A DNA stretch of 50,882 bases from assembly GCA_004557125.1 (NCBI GenBank), contig SFET01000034.1, positions 1 through 50,882 on the forward strand. The letters are read 5' to 3'. Below the pieces are notes generated by a model. It did no database searches, had not been told where the DNA came from, and saw only the letters and a list, made by a program, of their open reading frames with translations. The position numbers were made by a program, and so were the translations under genes. Of this stretch, positions 8,671 to 16,160 are shown piece after piece (position 1 is the first letter of the stretch; the number at the start of each line of letters is the position of its first letter). The DNA is from Clostridiales bacterium. GTDB taxonomy: Bacteria; Bacillota; Clostridia; Christensenellales; Aristaeellaceae.

Positions 8671-9714
8671 ATGAAGGAAATGATGCGCGTTGCCGTCATG
8701 AACGGCAGGCAGGACGTCTCCATCGAGCAGCGACCGATTCCCACGCCCGGGCCGGGCGAGGTGCTGATCCGCATTCGCACCGCCGGCGTGTGCGGCTCGG
8801 ATCTGCACTACTATGCGGAGGGCAAGATCGGCGATATTCCGGTGCAGACCCCCTTCGTGCTCGGCCATGAGATTGCCGGCACGGTCGTCGCCCTGGGCGC
8901 GGACGTGCAGGGGCTGCGCGAGGGACAGCTGGTGGCGGTGGAGCCGGGCATTCCCTGCGGCAAGTGTGAGATGTGCCGATCGGGCCACTACAACCTCTGC
9001 CCGGAGATGCGCTTTCTGGCCACGCCGCCCTACGACGGCGCCTTCTCCGAATACCTGGCCTATCCCGCGGAGTGGGTATTCGCCCTTCCGGAGGGCATGA
9101 ATGCCACCCAGGGCGCGCTGATCGAGCCGCTGGCGGTGGGCATGCAAGCCGCGCAGCTGGCGGAGGCCAGCGTGGGACAGAGCGCGTTCATCTTCGGCTG
9201 CGGCTGCATCGGCCTGGTGACGCTTCTGGCGCTGCGCAGCCGTGGCGTGACGGAAATCTACATGTGCGACGTGATCGAAAAGCGCATGCAGAAGGCGCTG
9301 GAACTGGGCGCAACGGCGGTGTTTGACAGCCGCAAGTGCAATCCTGCCGAGGAAATTATGCGCCGGACCGGCGGCCGCGGCGTGGACTGCGTATTTGAAA
9401 TGACGGGCAATGCCGCCGTGCTGATGCAGACGGTGGACGTCGCCTGCAAGGGCGGCGTGATCGTCCTGGTGGGCCTCGGCCCGCAGAGCGTGATGCCCTT
9501 CAACTTTGAAAAGCTGATCTGGAATCAGGTGCAGATCCGGCCCTGCTTCCGCTACAAGAACATCTATCCCAAGGCGATCCGTGCGATCTCCGGCGGCGCG
9601 ATCGACGTGGAATCCATCGTATCGGATCGGGTGACGCTGCAGCAGCTGCCCGAGGCGCTGAAGTATCACCTGGAACGCAAGAGCGAAATCATCAAAATGA
9701 TTGTGGAAATGTGA
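8671..9714 (+). CDS. Zinc-dependent polyol (sorbitol/xylitol-type) dehydrogenase, MDR family
   Basis: A 347-residue medium-chain dehydrogenase, probably oxidising a sugar alcohol to a ketose with NAD(P). Catalytic zinc ligands are Cys41 (GVCGSD) and His66-Glu67 (GHE). Structural zinc ligands are Cys96, Cys99, Cys102 and Cys110. The Rossmann region has GCGCIG near residue 176. The overall pattern resembles L-iditol 2-dehydrogenase. I chose ATG 8671 because AGGAG at 8657-8661 lies nine bases upstream. It sits between the importer and the second FGGY kinase, which fits a route of polyol to ketose to ketose phosphate. The exact substrate cannot be assigned. Confidence 0.9.
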   Translation: MKEMMRVAVMNGRQDVSIEQRPIPTPGPGEVLIRIRTAGVCGSDLHYYAEGKIGDIPVQTPFVLGHEIAGTVVALGADVQGLREGQLVAVEPGIPCGKCEMCRSGHYNLCPEMRFLATPPYDGAFSEYLAYPAEWVFALPEGMNATQGALIEPLAVGMQAAQLAEASVGQSAFIFGCGCIGLVTLLALRSRGVTEIYMCDVIEKRMQKALELGATAVFDSRKCNPAEEIMRRTGGRGVDCVFEMTGNAAVLMQTVDVACKGGVIVLVGLGPQSVMPFNFEKLIWNQVQIRPCFRYKNIYPKAIRAISGGAIDVESIVSDRVTLQQLPEALKYHLERKSEIIKMIVEM

Positions 9715-9724
9715 GGTGAACCAC

Positions 9725-11269
9725 ATGGGCAAGTACCTGTGCGGCATTGACATTGGAACCACCGGCGCCAAGACCATGGTGTTCGATCTGCAGGGCCGCG
9801 TGCTGTCCAGCGCCTACCGGGAGTATGGCTGCACCTATCCGCGGCCGAACTGGGTGGAGCAGGACATCGAAATGGTGCGCGACAAGACCTTTGAAACCTG
9901 TGCGGAGGCGGTGCGCAATGCGGGCATCCTCCCGGACGAGATCGCGTCGATCTCCCTTTCGACCCAGCGCACGGTTTCCATTTTTCTGGACCGGAACGAG
10001 CGCGTGCTCAAGACCATCTCCTGGCAGGACAACCGCACCGGCGCGGAGATGGAGGAGTTTGCAGCGCGCATGGATCCCGCGGCCTACTATCGCCGCACGG
10101 GTCTGCCACTGAACACCACCTGGATCATCACCAAGGCCATGTGGATGCAGAAGAACGAGCCGCAGACCTGGCAGAAGGTGTGGAAGATCGTGCAGCTGCA
10201 GGACTTCATGCTGCGCAATCTGGGCGCGGACGACTACTATGTGGATTATCCCGACGCATGTCTGTTCGGCTGCTTCGACAACGTCAACTACCGCTGGGAT
10301 GCGGAACTGATGGGCATGGTCGGCCTGAATCCGGACATGCTGCCCATCCCGACGCCCTGCGCAACCCGCGTGGGCAGCGTCAGCGCCGCGGCGGCGGAAA
10401 AGACGGGCTTTGCGCCGGGCACGCCGATCTGCGTGGGCGCGGGCGATCAGAACAGCGCCTCCATCGGCGCGGGCATCGTGCAGAAGGGCATCGTCTCCGT
10501 CTCCCTGGGCACGGGCGGCATGGCCATCGCCTACCTCGACCATCCCTATCGGGATCCCATGTCCAGCGCCTGCGTGACCTGCCACGCCATGCCCAACGCC
10601 TATCAGTTTGAGGGCTATCAGACGGGCGCGGCGTCCGTGTTCCGCTGGTACCGGGATGAAATCGCCACGCAGGAGAAGGAGCTGGCGGCCCGGGAGGGCA
10701 GGAATGTATACGATCTGCTGAACGAGCGCATCGAACAGGTGCCGGTGGGCGCCAAGGGTCTGGTGATGCTGCCCTACTTTGCGTCCGCCACCTCGCCCCG
10801 GTGGAATCCGGACGCACGCGGCACGCTGATCGGCCTGACCTTCGCCCATGATCGCGCCTGCATCGCCCGCGCCTGCATGGAGGGCATCGTGCTGGAGCAG
10901 AAGGACATCCTGACCAACATGATGGACAACGGCATCGGCATCGATTCCATCCGGATCATCGGCGGCGCCACCAAGAGCGCCGTGTGGAACCAGATTCAGG
11001 CGGATATGTACCGGATGCCCTGCGAGACGCTGAACGTGCCGGATTCCGCAGTGATGGGCGCGGCCATCATGGCCGGCGTCGCGGTGGGGATCTTCTCCGG
11101 CATCCCCGAGGCTGCACGCAGCATGATCGGCGTGTCCGGCGTCTACGAACCCATCGCGAAGAACGCGGCGATCTACGATGAAATGTACGAAATCTACTGC
11201 GCGGCCTACGAGGGCTTCCAGCAGAAGCACGTCTTTGAAAAGATCGCGAAACTGCAGGCAAAGTATTGA
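9725..11269 (+). CDS. FGGY-family carbohydrate kinase (xylulokinase-like)
   Basis: A 514-residue sugar kinase. The N-terminal loop is GIDIGTTGAKTMVFDLQG. SLSTQRTVSIF and SWQDNRTGAEM are substrate-domain motifs, GAGDQNSASIGAG holds the catalytic Asp, and GGATKSAVWNQIQADM is the adenosine motif. It probably phosphorylates the ketose made by the preceding dehydrogenase. ATG 9725 follows TGAGGTGAACCAC, and the ribosome site overlaps the dehydrogenase stop, so the genes are coupled. It is clearly different from the fuculokinase-like protein at 1473-2993, so the cluster has two distinct kinases. Confidence 0.9.
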   Translation: MGKYLCGIDIGTTGAKTMVFDLQGRVLSSAYREYGCTYPRPNWVEQDIEMVRDKTFETCAEAVRNAGILPDEIASISLSTQRTVSIFLDRNERVLKTISWQDNRTGAEMEEFAARMDPAAYYRRTGLPLNTTWIITKAMWMQKNEPQTWQKVWKIVQLQDFMLRNLGADDYYVDYPDACLFGCFDNVNYRWDAELMGMVGLNPDMLPIPTPCATRVGSVSAAAAEKTGFAPGTPICVGAGDQNSASIGAGIVQKGIVSVSLGTGGMAIAYLDHPYRDPMSSACVTCHAMPNAYQFEGYQTGAASVFRWYRDEIATQEKELAAREGRNVYDLLNERIEQVPVGAKGLVMLPYFASATSPRWNPDARGTLIGLTFAHDRACIARACMEGIVLEQKDILTNMMDNGIGIDSIRIIGGATKSAVWNQIQADMYRMPCETLNVPDSAVMGAAIMAGVAVGIFSGIPEAARSMIGVSGVYEPIAKNAAIYDEMYEIYCAAYEGFQQKHVFEKIAKLQAKY

Positions 11270-11286
11270 TTCGGAGGGAAAAAGAA

Positions 11287-12426
11287 ATGACTTCACGCGA
11301 AAGAGTGCGCATGGCGCTGAACCATCAGGAGCCGGACCAGGTGCCGGTGGATCTGTGGGGCTCCGCTTCCCGCGTGCACACGGGGGAATACCTGAAAATC
11401 GCCCAGGCAAAGGGGCTTACGCCCCGACCGGAGGATCGCATCCGTCCGGGCACCACCACGGAATACGTGGACTATCGTCTCTCGGACATGGTCGGCAGCG
11501 ATTTCCGCCACCTGCACATCCGTCGCCCGGAGGAATTCATGACCTATGAGACGGATGAAAAGGGCAACGTCATCGACGAGTGGGGTATCGGCCGCAAGAT
11601 GTTCAACGGCTTCAATGCCATCACCCTGAATCCGCTGGCGGACATGGAGATGGATACGCTGAAGAAGCACCGCTGGCCGGATCCCTTCCGCCCCGAGCGC
11701 ACGCTGGGTCTCAAGGAGCAGGCCAAGGACTTCTACGAGAACACGGATTGCGCGATCACGGCGACCTCTGCCGTCTCCGGCGTGGTGTTTGAAAACTGCC
11801 AGTATCTGTGCGGCACGGAGAACTTCCTCTGCGCGCTCTACGATGACGAGGAATATGTGGACGCGCTGATCGACGTGCTCACCGAGAAGGTGACGCAGTT
11901 CCACCTGAACTACCTCAAGGACGTGGGCCAGTACTGCGAATGGGTGGAGTTCACGGAGGATTTCGCCACCCAGAATGGCCTGTTCATCTCGCCGCAGCTC
12001 TTCCGCCGCTTCTTCAAGCGCGGCCATACGGAGATGTTCAGCGCGATCAAGAAGGCCCATCCCAACATCAAGATCTGGTTCCACTCCTGCGGCTCGCTGC
12101 ATCCGCTGATCGGCGATCTGATCGACTGCGGCGTGGACATCATCAATCCCATGCAGCCCTTCGCCAAGGACATGGATTCGGAGAAGCTGAAGCGGGAATT
12201 CGGCGACGCGGTGTGCTTCCACGGCGGCGTGGACATCCAGTACGCCCTGCCCGGAACGCCCGAGGAGCTGGAGACGGAGGTGCGCAAGCGCATCGAGGCC
12301 TTTGCGCCCGGCGGCGGCTACATTCTCTCGCCCACGAACCACGTGGTGAACGATGTGCCGGTGGACAACTTCTTCCGCATGTATGAATACGCCCACAAGT
12401 ATGGCAAGTATCCCATCGGAAGGTGA
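11287..12426 (+). CDS. Uroporphyrinogen-decarboxylase-family (methyltransferase-like) protein, copy 3
   Basis: A 379-residue third paralogue, with MTSRERVRMALNHQEPDQVP at the start and an HSCGS motif with His266 and Cys268. Later motifs differ from copies 1 and 2: NPMQ instead of NPVQ, FHGGVD instead of FWGGG, and SPTNHV instead of VHNI. This copy is therefore more divergent and may act on a different partner. ATG 11287 follows GGAGGG with eight bases of spacing. It is the last gene of the cluster, 17 bases after the second kinase, and is followed by a strong bidirectional terminator. Confidence 0.85.
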   Translation: MTSRERVRMALNHQEPDQVPVDLWGSASRVHTGEYLKIAQAKGLTPRPEDRIRPGTTTEYVDYRLSDMVGSDFRHLHIRRPEEFMTYETDEKGNVIDEWGIGRKMFNGFNAITLNPLADMEMDTLKKHRWPDPFRPERTLGLKEQAKDFYENTDCAITATSAVSGVVFENCQYLCGTENFLCALYDDEEYVDALIDVLTEKVTQFHLNYLKDVGQYCEWVEFTEDFATQNGLFISPQLFRRFFKRGHTEMFSAIKKAHPNIKIWFHSCGSLHPLIGDLIDCGVDIINPMQPFAKDMDSEKLKREFGDAVCFHGGVDIQYALPGTPEELETEVRKRIEAFAPGGGYILSPTNHVVNDVPVDNFFRMYEYAHKYGKYPIGR

Positions 12427-12444
12427 GCGCGCAGACGGCAAAAG

Positions 12445-12487
12445 AAGTGCGGAGCAGCGAATCAAAGTTCGCTGCTCCGCACTTTTG
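12445..12487. terminator. Bidirectional rho-independent terminator
   Basis: AAGTGCGGAGCAGCGAA (12445-12461) pairs perfectly with TTCGCTGCTCCGCACTT (12468-12484) across a six-base loop. T-runs follow on both strands (ACTTTTG on plus, ACTTCTTTTG on minus). It separates the sugar cluster from the convergent protease gene. Confidence 0.92.
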
Positions 12488-12570
12488 TGCTTCGGAAGAT
12501 CCGTGGAGGGCCGGCACGCATGGGATTCGATTTTCAAAATGCGCGCCGCTCCGGGCGCTTGCCTGCGGGA

Positions 12571-13674
12571 TCAGTCCAGCAGCTCCAGACGGATGCTGAA
12601 GTAGAGCTCCTCGTAGTTGCCGGTGAGATTGCCCTCGGCGTCGTAGTAGCGGTAGACCTTCAGCTCCACCTTGTCGCCGGATGCGCACTTGTCCAGCTCC
12701 TTGAGCAGGTCCATGTAGCCCTCGATGCGCACGCCGTTGACCTCGGTGATCACGTCGCCCTGCTGCAGGCCTGCCTTGGCGGAGGGACCGCCCTCCTCCA
12801 CGGTGTACACCTGTGCGCCGATGGGCGGGTACTTGCGCATGGGCTCGTCCGGACCGTCGATGTCGGCCACGGTGATGCCCAGGCGCGGGCGGATCACGCC
12901 GCCGGTCTCGATGATCTGCGGCAGGAAGTCCTTGATGGCGTTGATGGGAATGCAGAAGCCCAGGCCCTCGAACACTCCCGAATTGGAGTACATGAATTTC
13001 AGCGTGGGGATGCCCACCAGCTCGCCCTTCGCGTTGAGCAGCGCGCCGCCGGAGTTGCCGCTGTTGATGGCCGCGTCGGTCTGGATCACGGAGATGCTGC
13101 GGGAGAAGTTGTCGGCGTTGATGTCCTCGCGCTCCAGGCCGGAGATGATGCCGGCGGTGACGGTGCCGAAGAGCACGTCCCTTTCATCGCCGGGATTGCC
13201 GATGCAGATGGCCAGCTCGCCGATACGCAGCGCATCGGAGTCGCCCATGGGGATGGGCTCGGCGCCCTCGGGCGCGGGCTCGGTGAAGCGCAGCACGGCG
13301 ATGTCGGTGCCGTCGTCGTGGCCCACCAGCGTGGCGTTCATCCGATCGCCGCTGAGCCATTCGATGGAGTAGATTTCGCCGTCCGCCACCACGTGGTAGT
13401 TGGTGAGGATGTAGCCGCCCTCGCCGCCTGCATCCGCCTGGAAGTAGCAGCCGGAGCCGGCGTCCACCTCCACCGAGGAGGAGATGCGGGTTTCGCTGTC
13501 CCAGGTTTCGCAGCTGCCGATGACCTGCACCACCGACGGACGCACGCGCTCGGCGATCCCGGGCACGGGATTGGAACTGGAGTAGATGGCGTCGTAGGTG
13601 ACGGTCTCGCTCGCCAGTGCGCCGCCCAGCAGCAGGGCCGCACACAGCGCCAGGGCACAGATACTCTTGAACAT
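12571..13674 (-). CDS. HtrA/DegP-like trypsin-family serine protease with PDZ domain
   Basis: A 367-residue secreted or membrane-anchored S1C protease for quality control of exported proteins. Residues 1-21 form a signal sequence. The catalytic triad is His94 (NYHVV), Asp124 (DIAVL) and Ser208 (GNSGG). A PDZ domain lies at about residues 270-355, with GLQQGDVITEVNGVRIEGY. ATG at 13674 is preceded by GAGGA; an in-frame ATG at 13707 lacks a ribosome site and would bury the signal peptide. It lies downstream of a sensor kinase and response regulator on the same strand, so envelope stress is a plausible trigger. Confidence 0.93.
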   Translation of the reverse strand: MFKSICALALCAALLLGGALASETVTYDAIYSSSNPVPGIAERVRPSVVQVIGSCETWDSETRISSSVEVDAGSGCYFQADAGGEGGYILTNYHVVADGEIYSIEWLSGDRMNATLVGHDDGTDIAVLRFTEPAPEGAEPIPMGDSDALRIGELAICIGNPGDERDVLFGTVTAGIISGLEREDINADNFSRSISVIQTDAAINSGNSGGALLNAKGELVGIPTLKFMYSNSGVFEGLGFCIPINAIKDFLPQIIETGGVIRPRLGITVADIDGPDEPMRKYPPIGAQVYTVEEGGPSAKAGLQQGDVITEVNGVRIEGYMDLLKELDKCASGDKVELKVYRYYDAEGNLTGNYEELYFSIRLELLD

Positions 13675-13791
13675 GTCGCTGTCCTCACTTTGCTTGATGT
13701 GATCCATTGTCCGGAAAACCGCGGGAATAAAACCGCAGAGGCAGCTTTCGGTCGCGGAAAATGCCCTGCGGAAATTCTCTGCCCGCGCAAA

Positions 13792-15345
13792 TCACGCTTC
13801 GGGTTTGTCCTGTTTTGCATCCTCCGGCGCCGCCGGCCGGCGCTCCTGGAGCTGCTGCCGTCCGTCCGCAAGCGTCCGCTGCCGGGACTCCTCCTGAGAC
13901 GCACGGGCGGCGGGGTCTGCGGCGGGCAGCGTGAATTCGAATACGGTCTCGCCGGGCCGCGAGCACATCTCAATGGCGCTGTTGTGCTGCTGCAGGATGT
14001 TCTTGCAGATGGACAGGCCCAGGCCCGTGCCCATGCCGGCGGTGTGGGCCTTGTCGGCCTTGTAGAAGCGCTCCAGGATGTGCGGCTGGTCGGCGGGGCT
14101 GATGCCCGGGCCGTTGTCCTGCACCCGAAAGCGGATCCGCCTGTCCTCCCGCAGGGTGCGCAGCGTCAGCCGGGAATCCTCGCCGTTCATGAACTTCACG
14201 GCGTTGTCCACGAAGTTGCTGACCACCTGAGTGATGCGGTTCACGTCGCCCAGGGCGAAGCAGGGATCATCGGCGAACTCCACATCCACGTCGATGTGCT
14301 TTTCGTCGATGCGCTGCTCGAAGCGGATCAGGATGCGGCGCATCATCTCGTTTGCGTCGAAGGGCGCGATCTCCATGGGGAACTTGCCGGATTCCAGACG
14401 GCTCAGGTCCAGCAGATCCCGCACCAGATCCGTCAGTCGGTTGGTCTCGTCCAGCACCACCTGCAGGTAGCGCGGCCGGTCCTCGTCGCCGATGGTGCCG
14501 TCCAGCATGGCCTGCACGTAGCCCTTGATGCTGGTCATGGGGGAGCGGAGCTCGTGGGAGACGTTCGCCACGAAGCTGCGCCGGGATTCCTCCAGGCTGG
14601 AGAGCTCCCCGGCCATGCGGTTGATGGAATTGCCCAGACGCTCCAGCTCGCCGCCGCAGTGCAGCTCCACCCGGCGGGAGAGGTCGCCCTTGGAAAATTC
14701 CCGCACCGCGCTGTCGATCTCCCGGATGGGCAGCGTCTGGCTGCGAGCGATGAAGAACGCCAGCAGCACGCCCAGCAGCATGGACACGCCGATGGGCAGC
14801 GCCGCCTGGGGCAGCACCGAAAGGAGGCTGACCCGCAGCTGGTCGTTGGGGATGTGCAGCAGCACCGCGCCCACCACGCGGCCGTCGGCGTAGGTCCAGG
14901 GCACGCCGATGGTTACGATGTGGTCGCCCAGCTCCGGAAACAGACCGGAGGTGCGGATCTCATTGCCCGCCAGGATCAGGTTCAGCTGCTCGATGACGGA
15001 TTCCGTGGCCAGGCCCTCCGAGGTGTTCCAGGAGCGGTCGATGTACTGAAGCCGGCCGGAGCTGAAGTTCACCAGCCAGATATCCGCGTTGTAGGTGTCG
15101 TAGATCTCGACGATCTTCTCGTTCACCAGCCACTGGAGGGTGGCGTTGCTCTTGATCAGATTCAGCTGGTTGAGCTGCTGCATGTACTCCGCCACCTGGC
15201 GGGCCTGCATGCGCACCTCGGTCTCATAGTTTTCCTGCGCCTGGGTGCGCTGGGTGGTCAGCAGAATGGCGGTGAACAGCGCCACCGTCACCGTGACGAC
15301 CGCCAGAATCGCGCTGAACAGGCGCCAGAACAGTCCGTCTCTCAT
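13792..15345 (-). CDS. Membrane sensor histidine kinase
   Basis: A 517-residue kinase partnered with the response regulator at 15352-16038. It has transmembrane segment 1 at about residues 9-30, an extracytoplasmic sensing region of about 145 residues, transmembrane segment 2 at about 176-200 and a HAMP-like linker. The dimerisation box has phospho-acceptor His264 (VANVSHELRSPM). The catalytic ATPase domain shows N (NFVDNAVKFM), G1 (VQDNGPGIS) and G2 (GMGTGLGLSI) boxes. The layout resembles PhoR/ResE-type kinases. The start lies seven bases from the regulator stop, so the genes form one transcript. The C-terminal tail (about 35 residues) is charged and rich in Gln, Ala and Pro. Confidence 0.93.
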   Translation of the reverse strand: MRDGLFWRLFSAILAVVTVTVALFTAILLTTQRTQAQENYETEVRMQARQVAEYMQQLNQLNLIKSNATLQWLVNEKIVEIYDTYNADIWLVNFSSGRLQYIDRSWNTSEGLATESVIEQLNLILAGNEIRTSGLFPELGDHIVTIGVPWTYADGRVVGAVLLHIPNDQLRVSLLSVLPQAALPIGVSMLLGVLLAFFIARSQTLPIREIDSAVREFSKGDLSRRVELHCGGELERLGNSINRMAGELSSLEESRRSFVANVSHELRSPMTSIKGYVQAMLDGTIGDEDRPRYLQVVLDETNRLTDLVRDLLDLSRLESGKFPMEIAPFDANEMMRRILIRFEQRIDEKHIDVDVEFADDPCFALGDVNRITQVVSNFVDNAVKFMNGEDSRLTLRTLREDRRIRFRVQDNGPGISPADQPHILERFYKADKAHTAGMGTGLGLSICKNILQQHNSAIEMCSRPGETVFEFTLPAADPAARASQEESRQRTLADGRQQLQERRPAAPEDAKQDKPEA

Positions 15346-15351
15346 GGGGAC

Positions 15352-16038
15352 TTATTTCACCTCGAATTTGTAACCGACGCCCCACACGGTCTTGATCTGC
15401 CAGCCGAGCTTTTCGCCCTCGGTCAGCTTCTCACGCAGGCGCTTGACGTGCACATCCACCGTGCGGGAGTCGCCGAAGTAGTCGTAGCCCCACACCTGCT
15501 CCAGCAGCTGCTCCCGGGTGAACACCATGCCGGGATGGCTGGCCAGGAAGTAGAGCAGCTCCAGCTCCTTCGGGGGCATCTCCAGCTCCTTGCCCATGTA
15601 CATCACCGTGTACTGGTTGATGTTGATGGTCAGGCCCGGGAACACCAGCTCCTTCTCCGGCGCGTCGGCGGCCTGAAAGCGGCGCGTGACGGCCTTGATG
15701 CGGGCCACCAGCTCCTTCATGTCGAAGGGCTTGACCACGTAGTCGTCCGCGCCCAGCTCCAGGCCCAGCACCTTGTCGAAGGTCTCGTCCTTGGCGGTGA
15801 GCATGATGATCGGGATGTTGGAAATCTTGCGCACCTCGCGGCACACCTGCCAGCCGTCCATGCCGGGCAGCATGATGTCCAGCAGCATCAGGTTCGGCGG
15901 GGAGGCCTTGAACATCTTCAGCGCCTCGTCGCCGCGGTCGGCCATCATCACCTCGAAGCCTTCCTTTTGCAGGTACAGGTTTACCAGCTGGCGAATGTTG
16001 GGGTCGTCGTCCACCAGCAGGATCTTGAGCATCGGCAT
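15352..16038 (-). CDS. OmpR/PhoB-family response regulator
   Basis: A 228-residue two-component regulator. The receiver domain (residues 1-120) has acidic residues at 10-12, phospho-acceptor Asp54 (LLDIMLPG) and Lys in MLTAKDE. The winged-helix DNA-binding domain follows (about 130-228), with TREQLLEQVWGYDYFGDSRT and VDVHVKRLREKL. ATG at 16038 has GGAGATG upstream; an internal Met at residue 3 is a less likely start. It heads the regulator-kinase pair, and the HtrA-like protease further along the same strand is a plausible target or operon member. Confidence 0.95.
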   Translation of the reverse strand: MPMLKILLVDDDPNIRQLVNLYLQKEGFEVMMADRGDEALKMFKASPPNLMLLDIMLPGMDGWQVCREVRKISNIPIIMLTAKDETFDKVLGLELGADDYVVKPFDMKELVARIKAVTRRFQAADAPEKELVFPGLTININQYTVMYMGKELEMPPKELELLYFLASHPGMVFTREQLLEQVWGYDYFGDSRTVDVHVKRLREKLTEGEKLGWQIKTVWGVGYKFEVK

Positions 16039-16160
16039 GGTTACATCTCCTTTCGGATTTCATTTCAGTTTAGCATGCGGGCATGAACCGGGAGTGAACA
16101 GTTTATGAACATTGGATCGCTCTTCCATTTTGGCGCGCCGGTCAAGGCCCACGCGCGGCT

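Noticed and set aside
12487..16086. A 1199-codon open frame on the plus strand
   Set aside because: It runs antisense through the protease, sensor kinase and response regulator, all with full motifs on the minus strand. Its composition (His, Ala, Val, Gly rich) is typical of reading a GC-rich gene on the wrong strand.
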